Below the pieces are notes generated by a model. It saw only the letters and a list, made by a program, of their open reading frames with translations, made no database searches and had not been told where the DNA came from. Both the position numbers and the translations under genes were made by a program. A stretch of DNA of 64,000 bases from Draconibacterium halophilum (GTDB taxonomy: Bacteria > Bacteroidota > Bacteroidia > Bacteroidales > Prolixibacteraceae): the NCBI RefSeq assembly GCF_010448835.1, contig NZ_CP048409.1, positions 1,930,001 to 1,994,000 on the forward strand, written 5' to 3'. How positions within the stretch are numbered: the first letter of the stretch is position 1; each line of letters starts with the position of its first letter. Shown piece after piece: positions 18,283-25,746 of this stretch.

Positions 18283-19191
18283 TCAACTCATTCCAAACTC
18301 CTTTTTATACCGCGCCGGAGAAATTCCGGTACTTTGTTTAAAGATCCGGGAAAAATGGTAGCGATCGGCAAAACCTGTTTTTTGTGCAACTTCATCAATA
18401 CTTAAGTTCGAATGATGAAGCATGATACATGCGCTGTCGATTCGTTTGTTACGCACATATTTCTGAACCGAAACACCTACTTCATTCGAAAAAAGCCGGA
18501 TAAAAGCATTTGTTGCCATTTTGGCTTTTTCTGCTAAAGTTGGATTTTTTAAATCATTCGCTATATTTTCCTCAATGAATCGTAAGCATCTGATAATCCG
18601 ATGATCGTTAGATATTAAATCCCAGTTTGATTCCGGTAATTCGGTGAGTAAATCGGCAATTAATGACTTTATCGCTAAACTTAAATGAAAGCTGAAAAAT
18701 TTGTTGTCGTGATTCAGGTGATTTTTAATCAACTGAAGTTTCGAATGGAGGTGGTCTGTTAGTTTAAACCTAAAAATACCCGGAGAAAAGTTGTCGTAGG
18801 GAATCCCAATATTAAAATGAATAAAAAAATGCAAAAGACTTGGTTTTGAAGACGCTACATTGCGCTCGGAATTCAGGTTTACCGGCCCTCCTTTCATATT
18901 ATATCCGGCGTCAGGTATTTCATAATCGTACAAGCGAGTTGCATAAGATGTATTCGGAGGAATTAAGATTATTCTGTCAGGCGATAATTCATATTCAGTA
19001 TTATTATAAACAATTTTAGCTCCTTCATAACTGTTGTGGTAAACACGCCAGTAAGGAAACGAAAGCTCTGAATGCTCCCACTGCTCAAGCCACCAGTGTC
19101 GACAGCAAAGTAACTGTATGTTATAGCTTGGAAAAAACTGAACAACATCAGAAGGATCACCTTTTTCCGGCTTGTTTTTAAGAATTACCAT
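18283..19191 (-). CDS. AraC-family transcriptional regulator, probable regulator of the fucose operon
   Basis: A 302-residue protein with a cupin-like N-terminal ligand domain and a C-terminal double helix-turn-helix (LAEKAKMATNAFIRLFSNEV, then LSIDEVAQKTGFADRYHFSR and GISPARYKKEF). The start at 19191 is preferred because AGGA lies about 8 nt upstream; a 9-residue longer version from 19218 is possible. It diverges from the L-fucose isomerase gene with a gap of about 120 bp, the usual layout of a sugar-responsive AraC activator. Control of that operon is inferred from position. The intergenic segment contains GGTA-N6-TACC near 19250, a possible binding site. Confidence 0.85.
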   Translation of the reverse strand: MVILKNKPEKGDPSDVVQFFPSYNIQLLCCRHWWLEQWEHSELSFPYWRVYHNSYEGAKIVYNNTEYELSPDRIILIPPNTSYATRLYDYEIPDAGYNMKGGPVNLNSERNVASSKPSLLHFFIHFNIGIPYDNFSPGIFRFKLTDHLHSKLQLIKNHLNHDNKFFSFHLSLAIKSLIADLLTELPESNWDLISNDHRIIRCLRFIEENIANDLKNPTLAEKAKMATNAFIRLFSNEVGVSVQKYVRNKRIDSACIMLHHSNLSIDEVAQKTGFADRYHFSRIFKQSTGISPARYKKEFGMS

Positions 19192-19314
19192 AAATCCTGA
19201 TGTTAGAATTAGATACAAATGTAATAAAAATAGTCATTGCTATTAGGGCGGTATAGTGGTACCTTGTGGTCGCTAAATAAATACGATAAACTTTAAAAAT
19301 CTAAATAAACAATT

Positions 19315-21102
19315 ATGGCTAACAGACTAATTGGCGACTTGCCAAAAGTAGGAATTCGACCCGTTATTGACGGGCGTGAGCGTGGCGTGCGCGAATCGCT
19401 TGAAAAACAAGTGATGGATCTTGCCCAGGCAGCAGCAGCTTTTATCAGCGAACAATTAAAATTTCCGAGCGGCGAAACAGTAGAATGTGTTATTGCCGAC
19501 ACATGTATTGGAGGTGTAGCCGAAGCTGCCCTATGTGCCGAAAAATTCAGAAAAGAAGGTGTTGGCGTTTCATTAACGGTTACGCCGTGCTGGTGCTACG
19601 GCACTGAGGTGATGGACACCGATCCACTGCTGCCAAAAGCCGTTTGGGGTTTTAACGGAACCGAACGTCCGGGGGCCGTTTATCTGGCTGCAGCCCTGGC
19701 CGGATACACCCAAAAGGGATTGCCAACCTTTGGGATTTATGGTCGCGATGTACAAGATGCCGGCGATACAACAATTCCTGAAGATGTAAAAGAAAAGTTA
19801 TTGCGTTTCGTAAAATCGGGTCTGGCAGTGGCTCAAATGAAAGGTAAATCGTATCTGTCGATCGGATACAGTTCGATGGGAATTGCAGGTTCGATGGTGG
19901 ATTCAGGATTCTTTCAAAAATACCTGGGAATTCGTACTGAGTTTGTGGAGTCGGTTGAAATTCTGAGAAGAATTGACGAAGGTATTTACGATGCAGAAGA
20001 GTACCAAAAAGCATTGGCCTGGACAAAAGAAAACTGCAAAGAAGGGATTGACGTAAATAAACCGGAAGATAAGGTAGATGCTGCCCGTAAAGAAGAAGAG
20101 TGGGAGACGGTGGTTAAAATGACGCTCATTTGTCGCGATATGATGATCGGGAACGAAAAGGTTGTTGCTAAAGGATATCGCGAAGAAGGATTGGGAAGAA
20201 ATGCAATTCTCGGTGGTTTCCAGGGGCAACGCCAGTGGACCGATTATAAACCAAATGCCGATTTTACGGAAGCCATTCTAAACTCCTCATTCGATTGGAA
20301 TGGTATTCGTCAGGCTTTTGTTTTTGCTACTGAAAACGATAGTTTGAATGGTGTCTCGATGTTGTTTGGGCATTTGCTGAGTAATACCAGCCAGATATTT
20401 TCTGATGTACGCACTTATTGGAGTCCGGAGGCTGTAAAACGTGTTTGCGGAAAAGAACTAAGCGGTTTGGCCGAAGGTGGAATTATTCACCTGATCAACT
20501 CGGGTTCAACAACGCTTGATGCAACGGCCCAGCAACGCGATGAAGAAGGAAATCCGGCCATGAAACCTTTCTGGGAGATTACTGAAGAAGAAGCGCAAAA
20601 GTGTTTGGATAATACGCTGTGGCCACAGGCTGAACGCGGCTATTTCCGTGGAGGAGGTTATTCGTCGCAGTTTAAAACTGCCGGACAAATGCCGGTTACG
20701 ATGAGCCGCGTAAACCTGGTTGACGGACTGGGACCGGTGCTTCAAATTGCCGAAGGTTGGACCGTTGAACTTCCTGACGATATTCATAAAATTTTGGATG
20801 AGCGCACAAATCCTACCTGGCCGACAACATGGTTTGTGCCACGTGTAAATGGCGCGGGAGCGTTTAAAGATGTATACTCGGTAATGGCCAATTGGGGTGC
20901 TAACCACGGGGCAATTAGTTACGGGCATATTGGTGCTGATTTGATTACGCTGGCCTCGATGTTGCGCATTCCGGTAAACATGCACAATGTTGATGAGGAT
21001 AAGGTGTTCCGGCCAAGTGCATGGGTGTCGTTTGGCGAAAATAAAGAAGGAGCAGATTTTCGTGCCTGTGAATCGTACGGGCCGCTTTACGGTAAAAAAT
21101 AA
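19315..21102 (+). CDS. fucI: L-fucose isomerase
   Basis: A 595-residue cytoplasmic enzyme matching the usual length of L-fucose isomerase (about 590). It converts L-fucose to L-fuculose with a manganese ion, and members of the family also accept D-arabinose. The N-terminal PKVGIRPVIDGRERGVRESLE, the central VESVEILRRIDEGIYD and the C-terminal VNMHNVDEDKVFRPSAWV region are family hallmarks, and EGGIIHLINSGST carries metal-site surroundings. It starts the fucI-fucK-aldolase operon, with the next gene only 5 bp away. It is divergent from the AraC-type gene. Confidence 0.95.
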   Translation: MANRLIGDLPKVGIRPVIDGRERGVRESLEKQVMDLAQAAAAFISEQLKFPSGETVECVIADTCIGGVAEAALCAEKFRKEGVGVSLTVTPCWCYGTEVMDTDPLLPKAVWGFNGTERPGAVYLAAALAGYTQKGLPTFGIYGRDVQDAGDTTIPEDVKEKLLRFVKSGLAVAQMKGKSYLSIGYSSMGIAGSMVDSGFFQKYLGIRTEFVESVEILRRIDEGIYDAEEYQKALAWTKENCKEGIDVNKPEDKVDAARKEEEWETVVKMTLICRDMMIGNEKVVAKGYREEGLGRNAILGGFQGQRQWTDYKPNADFTEAILNSSFDWNGIRQAFVFATENDSLNGVSMLFGHLLSNTSQIFSDVRTYWSPEAVKRVCGKELSGLAEGGIIHLINSGSTTLDATAQQRDEEGNPAMKPFWEITEEEAQKCLDNTLWPQAERGYFRGGGYSSQFKTAGQMPVTMSRVNLVDGLGPVLQIAEGWTVELPDDIHKILDERTNPTWPTTWFVPRVNGAGAFKDVYSVMANWGANHGAISYGHIGADLITLASMLRIPVNMHNVDEDKVFRPSAWVSFGENKEGADFRACESYGPLYGKK

Positions 21103-21107
21103 TTCTT

Positions 21108-22583
21108 ATGCCTGAAAAAGATCTGGCAATAGTATTCGATTGCGGAGCCACAAATCTGCGGGTGATCGCCATGGATGTACATGGCAAAATTGTGGCTTCG
21201 GAATCGACTGCAAACAATACAAGTCCCGATCCCGAATTTCCGGGGGGCGTAATCTGGGATGTGGAAGAAATGTGGGCAAAACTTTGCTCTGCATCGCAAA
21301 AAGTAATGGGCGCCATCGATACAAAACGAATTGCCGGCGTAACCGTTACAACTTTTGGGGTTGATGGTGCATTTGTGGACAGTGCAGGCAAAATGCTTTA
21401 CCCGGTCATTTCGTGGCAATGTCAGCGTACAACGCCTGTTATGAACGAGATTGGGAAATATATTCCACTTGAAGAACTGTATGCCGAAGCTGCCACTTTT
21501 CCGTATGCGTTTAATACTATCAATAAATTTATCTGGATGAAGGAAAACCGGCCTGAGGTAATTGAAAAGGCCTATCGTTTTTTGTTTATCACCTCGCTGT
21601 TTATTTTTAAGCTAACGGGCGAATTGCGGAACGACGCTACTATGGCCGGTACCTCTATGTTGATGGATATGCAAAAGCAGCAACCCTCGGAGAAGATATT
21701 TGCAGCGCTGGACATTCGAAATGATATTTTGGGTGATATCGCTGAATCCGGAGAACCGGCAGGAGCCGTTCATCAAAAGGCTGAAACTGAAACGGGGATT
21801 CCGGCAAATGTACCGGTGTTTTTTGGCGGACACGATACACAGTTTGCGGTATTTGGTTCGGGAGCAAAAGAAAATGAACTGGTGCTGAGCAGTGGAACCT
21901 GGGAAATAATTATGGCGCGTAGTGCCGGGTTTAAATCGACAAAAAAGGAACTTGAAGCGCAGTTGACCACCGAAATGGATGCCGAGAAGGGACTTTGTAA
22001 TATAGGGCAGAATTACCTGGCTTCGGGAATACTGGAGTGGTTTGCCAAAAATTTCTATTCGGAACTAAGCGGTGATGCTTTGTACGCTAAAATGATTTTT
22101 GATGCGGGTGAAGTTCATCCCGGAGAATCTTCGGTTTGGGTAAATCCTTCGTTTTACGGCGAAGGTGGAAGCAACAATTTTGGTACAATTAACGGTTTAA
22201 CGATAAATACAACAAGGGGGGAAATATACCGGGCATTTCTTGAAAGCCTGGCGTATCGTTTGCGATATGGAATAGAAGCGCTGGAAAATGCTGGCGGTTT
22301 TAAAGCTGAGAAAATAATTTGCGTGGGTGGTGGATCAAAAAACTATCTTTGGAATCAATTGCGTGCTGATATTTGCAATTTACCCATACAACTGGTCGAT
22401 CAGAAGGAAACAACCGTTTTGGGAGCAGCCTTGTTTGTGTTTGCCGGAAGTGGCGTGGCAAAATCACCCGAAGGAGCCCGGAAGTTGGTGGATTATAATC
22501 CTAAAATTATTGAGCCATCAGAAAGTCAAAAGCTGTACGGCGAATTGTATCAGGCATTTAAAGAACGCATGCAATACATTTAA
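21108..22583 (+). CDS. fucK: FGGY-family carbohydrate kinase, L-fuculokinase
   Basis: A 491-residue kinase of the FGGY family with two actin-like ATPase lobes. The N-terminal FDCGATNLRVIAMD is the phosphate-1 loop, GGHDTQFAVFGSG starts the second lobe, and ICVGGGSKNYLWNQLRADI is the adenosine-binding segment. It phosphorylates L-fuculose at C1 using ATP. Sequence alone does not separate fuculokinase from rhamnulokinase; the 5-bp spacing after fucI decides the call. The next gene follows after 35 bp and codes for the matching aldolase. Confidence 0.85.
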   Translation: MPEKDLAIVFDCGATNLRVIAMDVHGKIVASESTANNTSPDPEFPGGVIWDVEEMWAKLCSASQKVMGAIDTKRIAGVTVTTFGVDGAFVDSAGKMLYPVISWQCQRTTPVMNEIGKYIPLEELYAEAATFPYAFNTINKFIWMKENRPEVIEKAYRFLFITSLFIFKLTGELRNDATMAGTSMLMDMQKQQPSEKIFAALDIRNDILGDIAESGEPAGAVHQKAETETGIPANVPVFFGGHDTQFAVFGSGAKENELVLSSGTWEIIMARSAGFKSTKKELEAQLTTEMDAEKGLCNIGQNYLASGILEWFAKNFYSELSGDALYAKMIFDAGEVHPGESSVWVNPSFYGEGGSNNFGTINGLTINTTRGEIYRAFLESLAYRLRYGIEALENAGGFKAEKIICVGGGSKNYLWNQLRADICNLPIQLVDQKETTVLGAALFVFAGSGVAKSPEGARKLVDYNPKIIEPSESQKLYGELYQAFKERMQYI

Positions 22584-22618
22584 TTGAATAGTTGAATAAC
22601 AAAACTTAATTATTAATT

Positions 22619-23413
22619 GTGGATGCATTAAAAAAACTTCCGGCGGAGGTCGTAAAACATATTTATCAGGTTAGCGAAGTTGCCGGTTATTTATGGGAAA
22701 AGGAATGGGCCGAAAAAAGCTCAGGAAATATTTCCATTGATCTAAGCGGACTTTTCCCGGAATCAATTATAAACCGGATTCATGACGAAGTTTCCTTCGA
22801 TTTTCCAATCGATGCAGCCGGGATGGTACTTTTTGTTACCGGTTCGGGTTGTCGGTTGCGGCATCTTGTAGATAGAGTAGATGAAGTTGCAGCAATTATA
22901 GCTGTTAATTCAACCGCTACGGCCTATTCGGTTTTGTGGGGAGGCAAAAGTGCCGGATTTAAACCCACTTCCGAATTGAGGGCGCACATAAAAATTCATC
23001 TTTTTAATGCAGCAAATCATACCGGCCGAAAAGCTGTCGTTCATGCACATCCAGGTGAGTTGGTTGTTTTAAGTCACCATAAACTGTTTAAGGATGAGGC
23101 TTTATTTAATCACTCGCTCTGGAAGATGTGCCCGGAAATAAAATTGTATGTTCCGCGGGGAGTTGGTTGTGCCGGTTATGCTCGGTATGGAACCGAAGAA
23201 CTGGCAAATCTAACGCTTGAAGCATTGAAAAACCACGATATTGTTTTGTGGGAAAAACACGGCGCTTTAGCAACCGGAGTGGATATAGAGGAAGCGTTCG
23301 ACTTTTTGGATGTGGCCAATAAGGGAGCTAAACTTTTGTTGTTGGCATGGAATGCCGGATTCGATCCCGAAGGACTGTCGCCTGAACAACTGGATGATTT
23401 GATGAAGCCCTGA
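22619..23413 (+). CDS. Class II aldolase, RhaD-like, acting as L-fuculose-1-phosphate aldolase
   Basis: A 264-residue zinc aldolase. It splits L-fuculose-1-phosphate into dihydroxyacetone phosphate and L-lactaldehyde. Zinc-ligand His residues are seen in VVHAHPGEL (His142, His144) and in the later LWEKHGALATG. The features VTGSGCRLR, PTSELRAHIKIH and the length are closer to rhamnulose-1-phosphate aldolase (RhaD, about 274 residues) than to the shorter FucA (about 215), so a RhaD-type enzyme seems to serve a fucose operon. The start is GTG at 22619; no in-frame ATG lies close. Dual use for rhamnose and fucose is possible. Confidence 0.8.
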   Translation: MDALKKLPAEVVKHIYQVSEVAGYLWEKEWAEKSSGNISIDLSGLFPESIINRIHDEVSFDFPIDAAGMVLFVTGSGCRLRHLVDRVDEVAAIIAVNSTATAYSVLWGGKSAGFKPTSELRAHIKIHLFNAANHTGRKAVVHAHPGELVVLSHHKLFKDEALFNHSLWKMCPEIKLYVPRGVGCAGYARYGTEELANLTLEALKNHDIVLWEKHGALATGVDIEEAFDFLDVANKGAKLLLLAWNAGFDPEGLSPEQLDDLMKP

Positions 23414-23503
23414 ATGTGTTAAATTCTGAGTTAGTAAAACCGTAATAATTCAGGTCTTCGTTTAAAACTTATACCTTCGCGCCCAATTTGAAACGATTCA
23501 CGT

Positions 23504-24706
23504 ATGAGTTTAAACCGCACAAGCAAATTTTTTATTCCCGTATTCACAATGGTTATGGCTGCTATGGTGGCTATGTCGCCATTTGCAATTGATACCTACA
23601 TTGCTGCCTTACCCGATATTGCTGAATTTTTTGGCGTAAAGCTAAACGTAGCTGAGTTGACCATTACATTGTATTTTATGGGATTTGCCTTTGGAAACTT
23701 TTTCGGTGGACCCTTGTCTGATGCTTTTGGACGAAAAACAATTGCCCTCACCGGAATTGCGCTTTACGGTTTGGCCTCTTTACTCATAACTACCTGCACC
23801 AAAATCGAATATGTTCTGTTGTTGCGTGTGCTTCAGGCTTTTGGAGGAGGTTTTGCAACGGTTACGGGGAATGTGTTTATTCGCGACTGGTACAGCGGAA
23901 AACAGGTAGCTCGTTTTGTTACCATCATTAGTATGATCATTATGCTGGCTCCTCTGTTTGCTCCGGTTATGGGCGCCGCATTAATTCATTGGTATGGCTG
24001 GGTGAGTATCTTTTGGTTTTTGCTGGCATTTGCCATTCTGTTGTTTTTATCCATGTGGTTGCTTATTCCCGAATCGCGAGCTCCGGAGCTGATCACCCGA
24101 AAAATTACGGGGCGGCAACTGTTGGAAAAGTACCGGGTATTTTTCTCGAGTAAACAAAGTACTATTTTGCTGTTTGCCATTAGTTTACCCATGTCGGGCT
24201 TGTACATTTTTATTACGGCGGCATCGTTTATTTATATCGAGTATTTCAATATCAGCCAATTGCGCTTTCCGCTGTTTTTTAGTGCAAATGTTGTTCTGAA
24301 CATCATGCTTTCGTTTTTAAATACTATTCTTTTGAAGAAACACGATCCGGAAAAGATTTTGCGCTACGGCTTATTGTTGCAGATGCTTTCGGGCGTAACA
24401 CTGGCCATTTCGGTGTTGATGCCCGAGCCGCAATTGTGGGCAGTATTTGCATCAATTGTGTTGTATGTGGGAAGTTTAGGTTTGGTTTTTGGAAACGGAA
24501 CGGCCACAATTCTGAATCATAATCCGGAGGTTGCAGGATCGGCAAATGCTACTATCGGAATTGCCCGCTTTGCCATTAGTGCGCTAATCGGAAGTATAAT
24601 GGCAATGTTTCACACCGGCGATCTTATCCCATTCGGCTTGGTATTGTTTTTCTGTACCCTCTCAGGAAATATCCTGTATAATTGGGCTTTGCGGATTAAA
24701 GCGTAA
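23504..24706 (+). CDS. MFS transporter of the Bcr/CflA drug-resistance type
   Basis: A 400-residue inner-membrane protein with 12 predicted helices. The N-terminal SPFAIDTYIAALPDIAEFF is typical of Bcr/CflA exporters, and GPLSDAFGRKTI is MFS motif A after helix 2. Members export bicyclomycin, sulfonamides or similar small molecules by proton antiport. It is 90 bp downstream of the fucose aldolase on the same strand, but it does not resemble the fucose/proton symporter FucP, so its place next to the operon is probably not functional. TACCTTCG near 23472 could be its own -7 promoter element. Confidence 0.8.
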   Translation: MSLNRTSKFFIPVFTMVMAAMVAMSPFAIDTYIAALPDIAEFFGVKLNVAELTITLYFMGFAFGNFFGGPLSDAFGRKTIALTGIALYGLASLLITTCTKIEYVLLLRVLQAFGGGFATVTGNVFIRDWYSGKQVARFVTIISMIIMLAPLFAPVMGAALIHWYGWVSIFWFLLAFAILLFLSMWLLIPESRAPELITRKITGRQLLEKYRVFFSSKQSTILLFAISLPMSGLYIFITAASFIYIEYFNISQLRFPLFFSANVVLNIMLSFLNTILLKKHDPEKILRYGLLLQMLSGVTLAISVLMPEPQLWAVFASIVLYVGSLGLVFGNGTATILNHNPEVAGSANATIGIARFAISALIGSIMAMFHTGDLIPFGLVLFFCTLSGNILYNWALRIKA

Positions 24707-24808
24707 GTTTTTTACTATTTCCCATCCTGTAATAGTTTTACAGCCTCCTGAAGATGCGTCAATATGTAGCAGGATAATGTTTGTTAAGGAATTAGTCGCT
24801 ACCTGTTG

Positions 24809-25561
24809 TTACCAGATTCCACTCAATCCATCTTCCAAAGCTTTTTGGTAGCGTTCCATATTAAACGAATACAAGTACGGCGATTTGTGTGCACCACCTG
24901 TTTTCCGTTCTTTTAGCTTGTCGAGAATGTTGTAGTTTAACATTTTGCGCTGAAAATTGCGTCGGTCCAGATCACGGCCAAGAATCGTTTCATAAAGTGT
25001 CTGAAGTTCGGGCATGGTAAATTTCCGGGGTAACAGTTTTAAACCAATGGGTTGCTGGTTAAGCTGTAAACGCAAAGTGCTGATGGCCTCCTGAATAATT
25101 TGTTTATGGTCGAGCAGCATCGAAACATCCTCATTTAAAGATACCCAATCACACCGGTCGGAGAAAAGGTCGGGTGTTGGTTTTACTTTCCGAAAGTCAA
25201 CCAAAGAATAAAACCCAACAGAGATAAAACGTTTATCAAAAAAAGTCTTGTCAGGCTTTGAGCCGGCCATGTCGGCATCGAGTATCGCTTTATTCGATTT
25301 TGATCTTTCCGGATCGCTAAATACCTTAAATTGTTTTAAAAACAGCTTGTCAAGCCCGGTGCGCTCTCTAACTATTCGTTGTGCCGCCTGCTCAAGCGTT
25401 TCATCATATTTTAAAAATCCTCCGGGAAGCGAATATTCCTTTGAATACTTTAAATGTAAAAGCAATACTTTAAGCTCATTGTTGTTAAACCCGAATATCA
25501 CACAATCGATTGATATGTGATTCATGTACTCTGTTGAATTGATCGGCGTTGTTTTATCCAA
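24809..25561 (-). CDS. Nudix-fold transcriptional regulator (AraR/NrtR type) with degenerate Nudix box
   Basis: A 250-residue protein with an N-terminal Nudix fold and a C-terminal winged helix (TMPELQTLYETILGRDLDRR, then FQRKMLNYNILDKL and the GGAHKSPYLY end). The Nudix box at about 48-70 reads GFLKYDE...RIVRERTGL. The canonical REUxEExGU has lost its first Glu (to Ile) and the second of the paired Glu (to Arg), so hydrolase activity is unlikely. In Bacteroidota such proteins (AraR, XylR types) sense pentose metabolites and repress sugar genes. It is divergent from a GH3 gene, and a 15-bp inverted repeat lies at that promoter. Effector identity is inferred only. Confidence 0.8.
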   Translation of the reverse strand: MDKTTPINSTEYMNHISIDCVIFGFNNNELKVLLLHLKYSKEYSLPGGFLKYDETLEQAAQRIVRERTGLDKLFLKQFKVFSDPERSKSNKAILDADMAGSKPDKTFFDKRFISVGFYSLVDFRKVKPTPDLFSDRCDWVSLNEDVSMLLDHKQIIQEAISTLRLQLNQQPIGLKLLPRKFTMPELQTLYETILGRDLDRRNFQRKMLNYNILDKLKERKTGGAHKSPYLYSFNMERYQKALEDGLSGIW

Positions 25562-25637
25562 GGTCTTTAATTTTTATGCTTACAAATTAGAAAAAATTCT
25601 CGAAGTACTAACTGGATATGTTTAAAAATATAATAAT

Positions 25638-25652
25638 GTGTCGCATTGACAC
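25638..25652. promoter_or_regulatory. Candidate operator for the Nudix-type regulator
   Basis: GTGTC (25638-25642) and GACAC (25648-25652) form a perfect inverted repeat with a 5-nt spacer, in the 185-bp gap between the regulator (minus) and the GH3 gene (plus). It ends 19 bp upstream of the TATCTTCG element, so it covers the expected -33 region, a repressor-like position. Confidence 0.55.
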
Positions 25653-25671
25653 TAGGTGTGAAATTTATTCC

Positions 25672-25679
25672 TATCTTCG
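25672..25679 (+). promoter_or_regulatory. Probable -7 element of the GH3 promoter
   Basis: TATCTTCG differs from the Bacteroidota consensus TAnnTTTG at one position. It would place the transcript start near 25686, about 60 nt ahead of the GH3 ATG. The normal TTG at -33 is not obvious, because the candidate operator occupies that place. Confidence 0.45.
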
Positions 25680-25746
25680 TCGCCGTAGATAAGACATATC
25701 GATAAACTATAACAATAAAATTTAAATTAGAACTAAATCATTCTCC

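Noticed and set aside
23504..24706. MFS gene as the fucose permease of the operon
   Set aside because: Its sequence has Bcr/CflA features and lacks FucP-type motifs; a separate promoter-like element precedes it.
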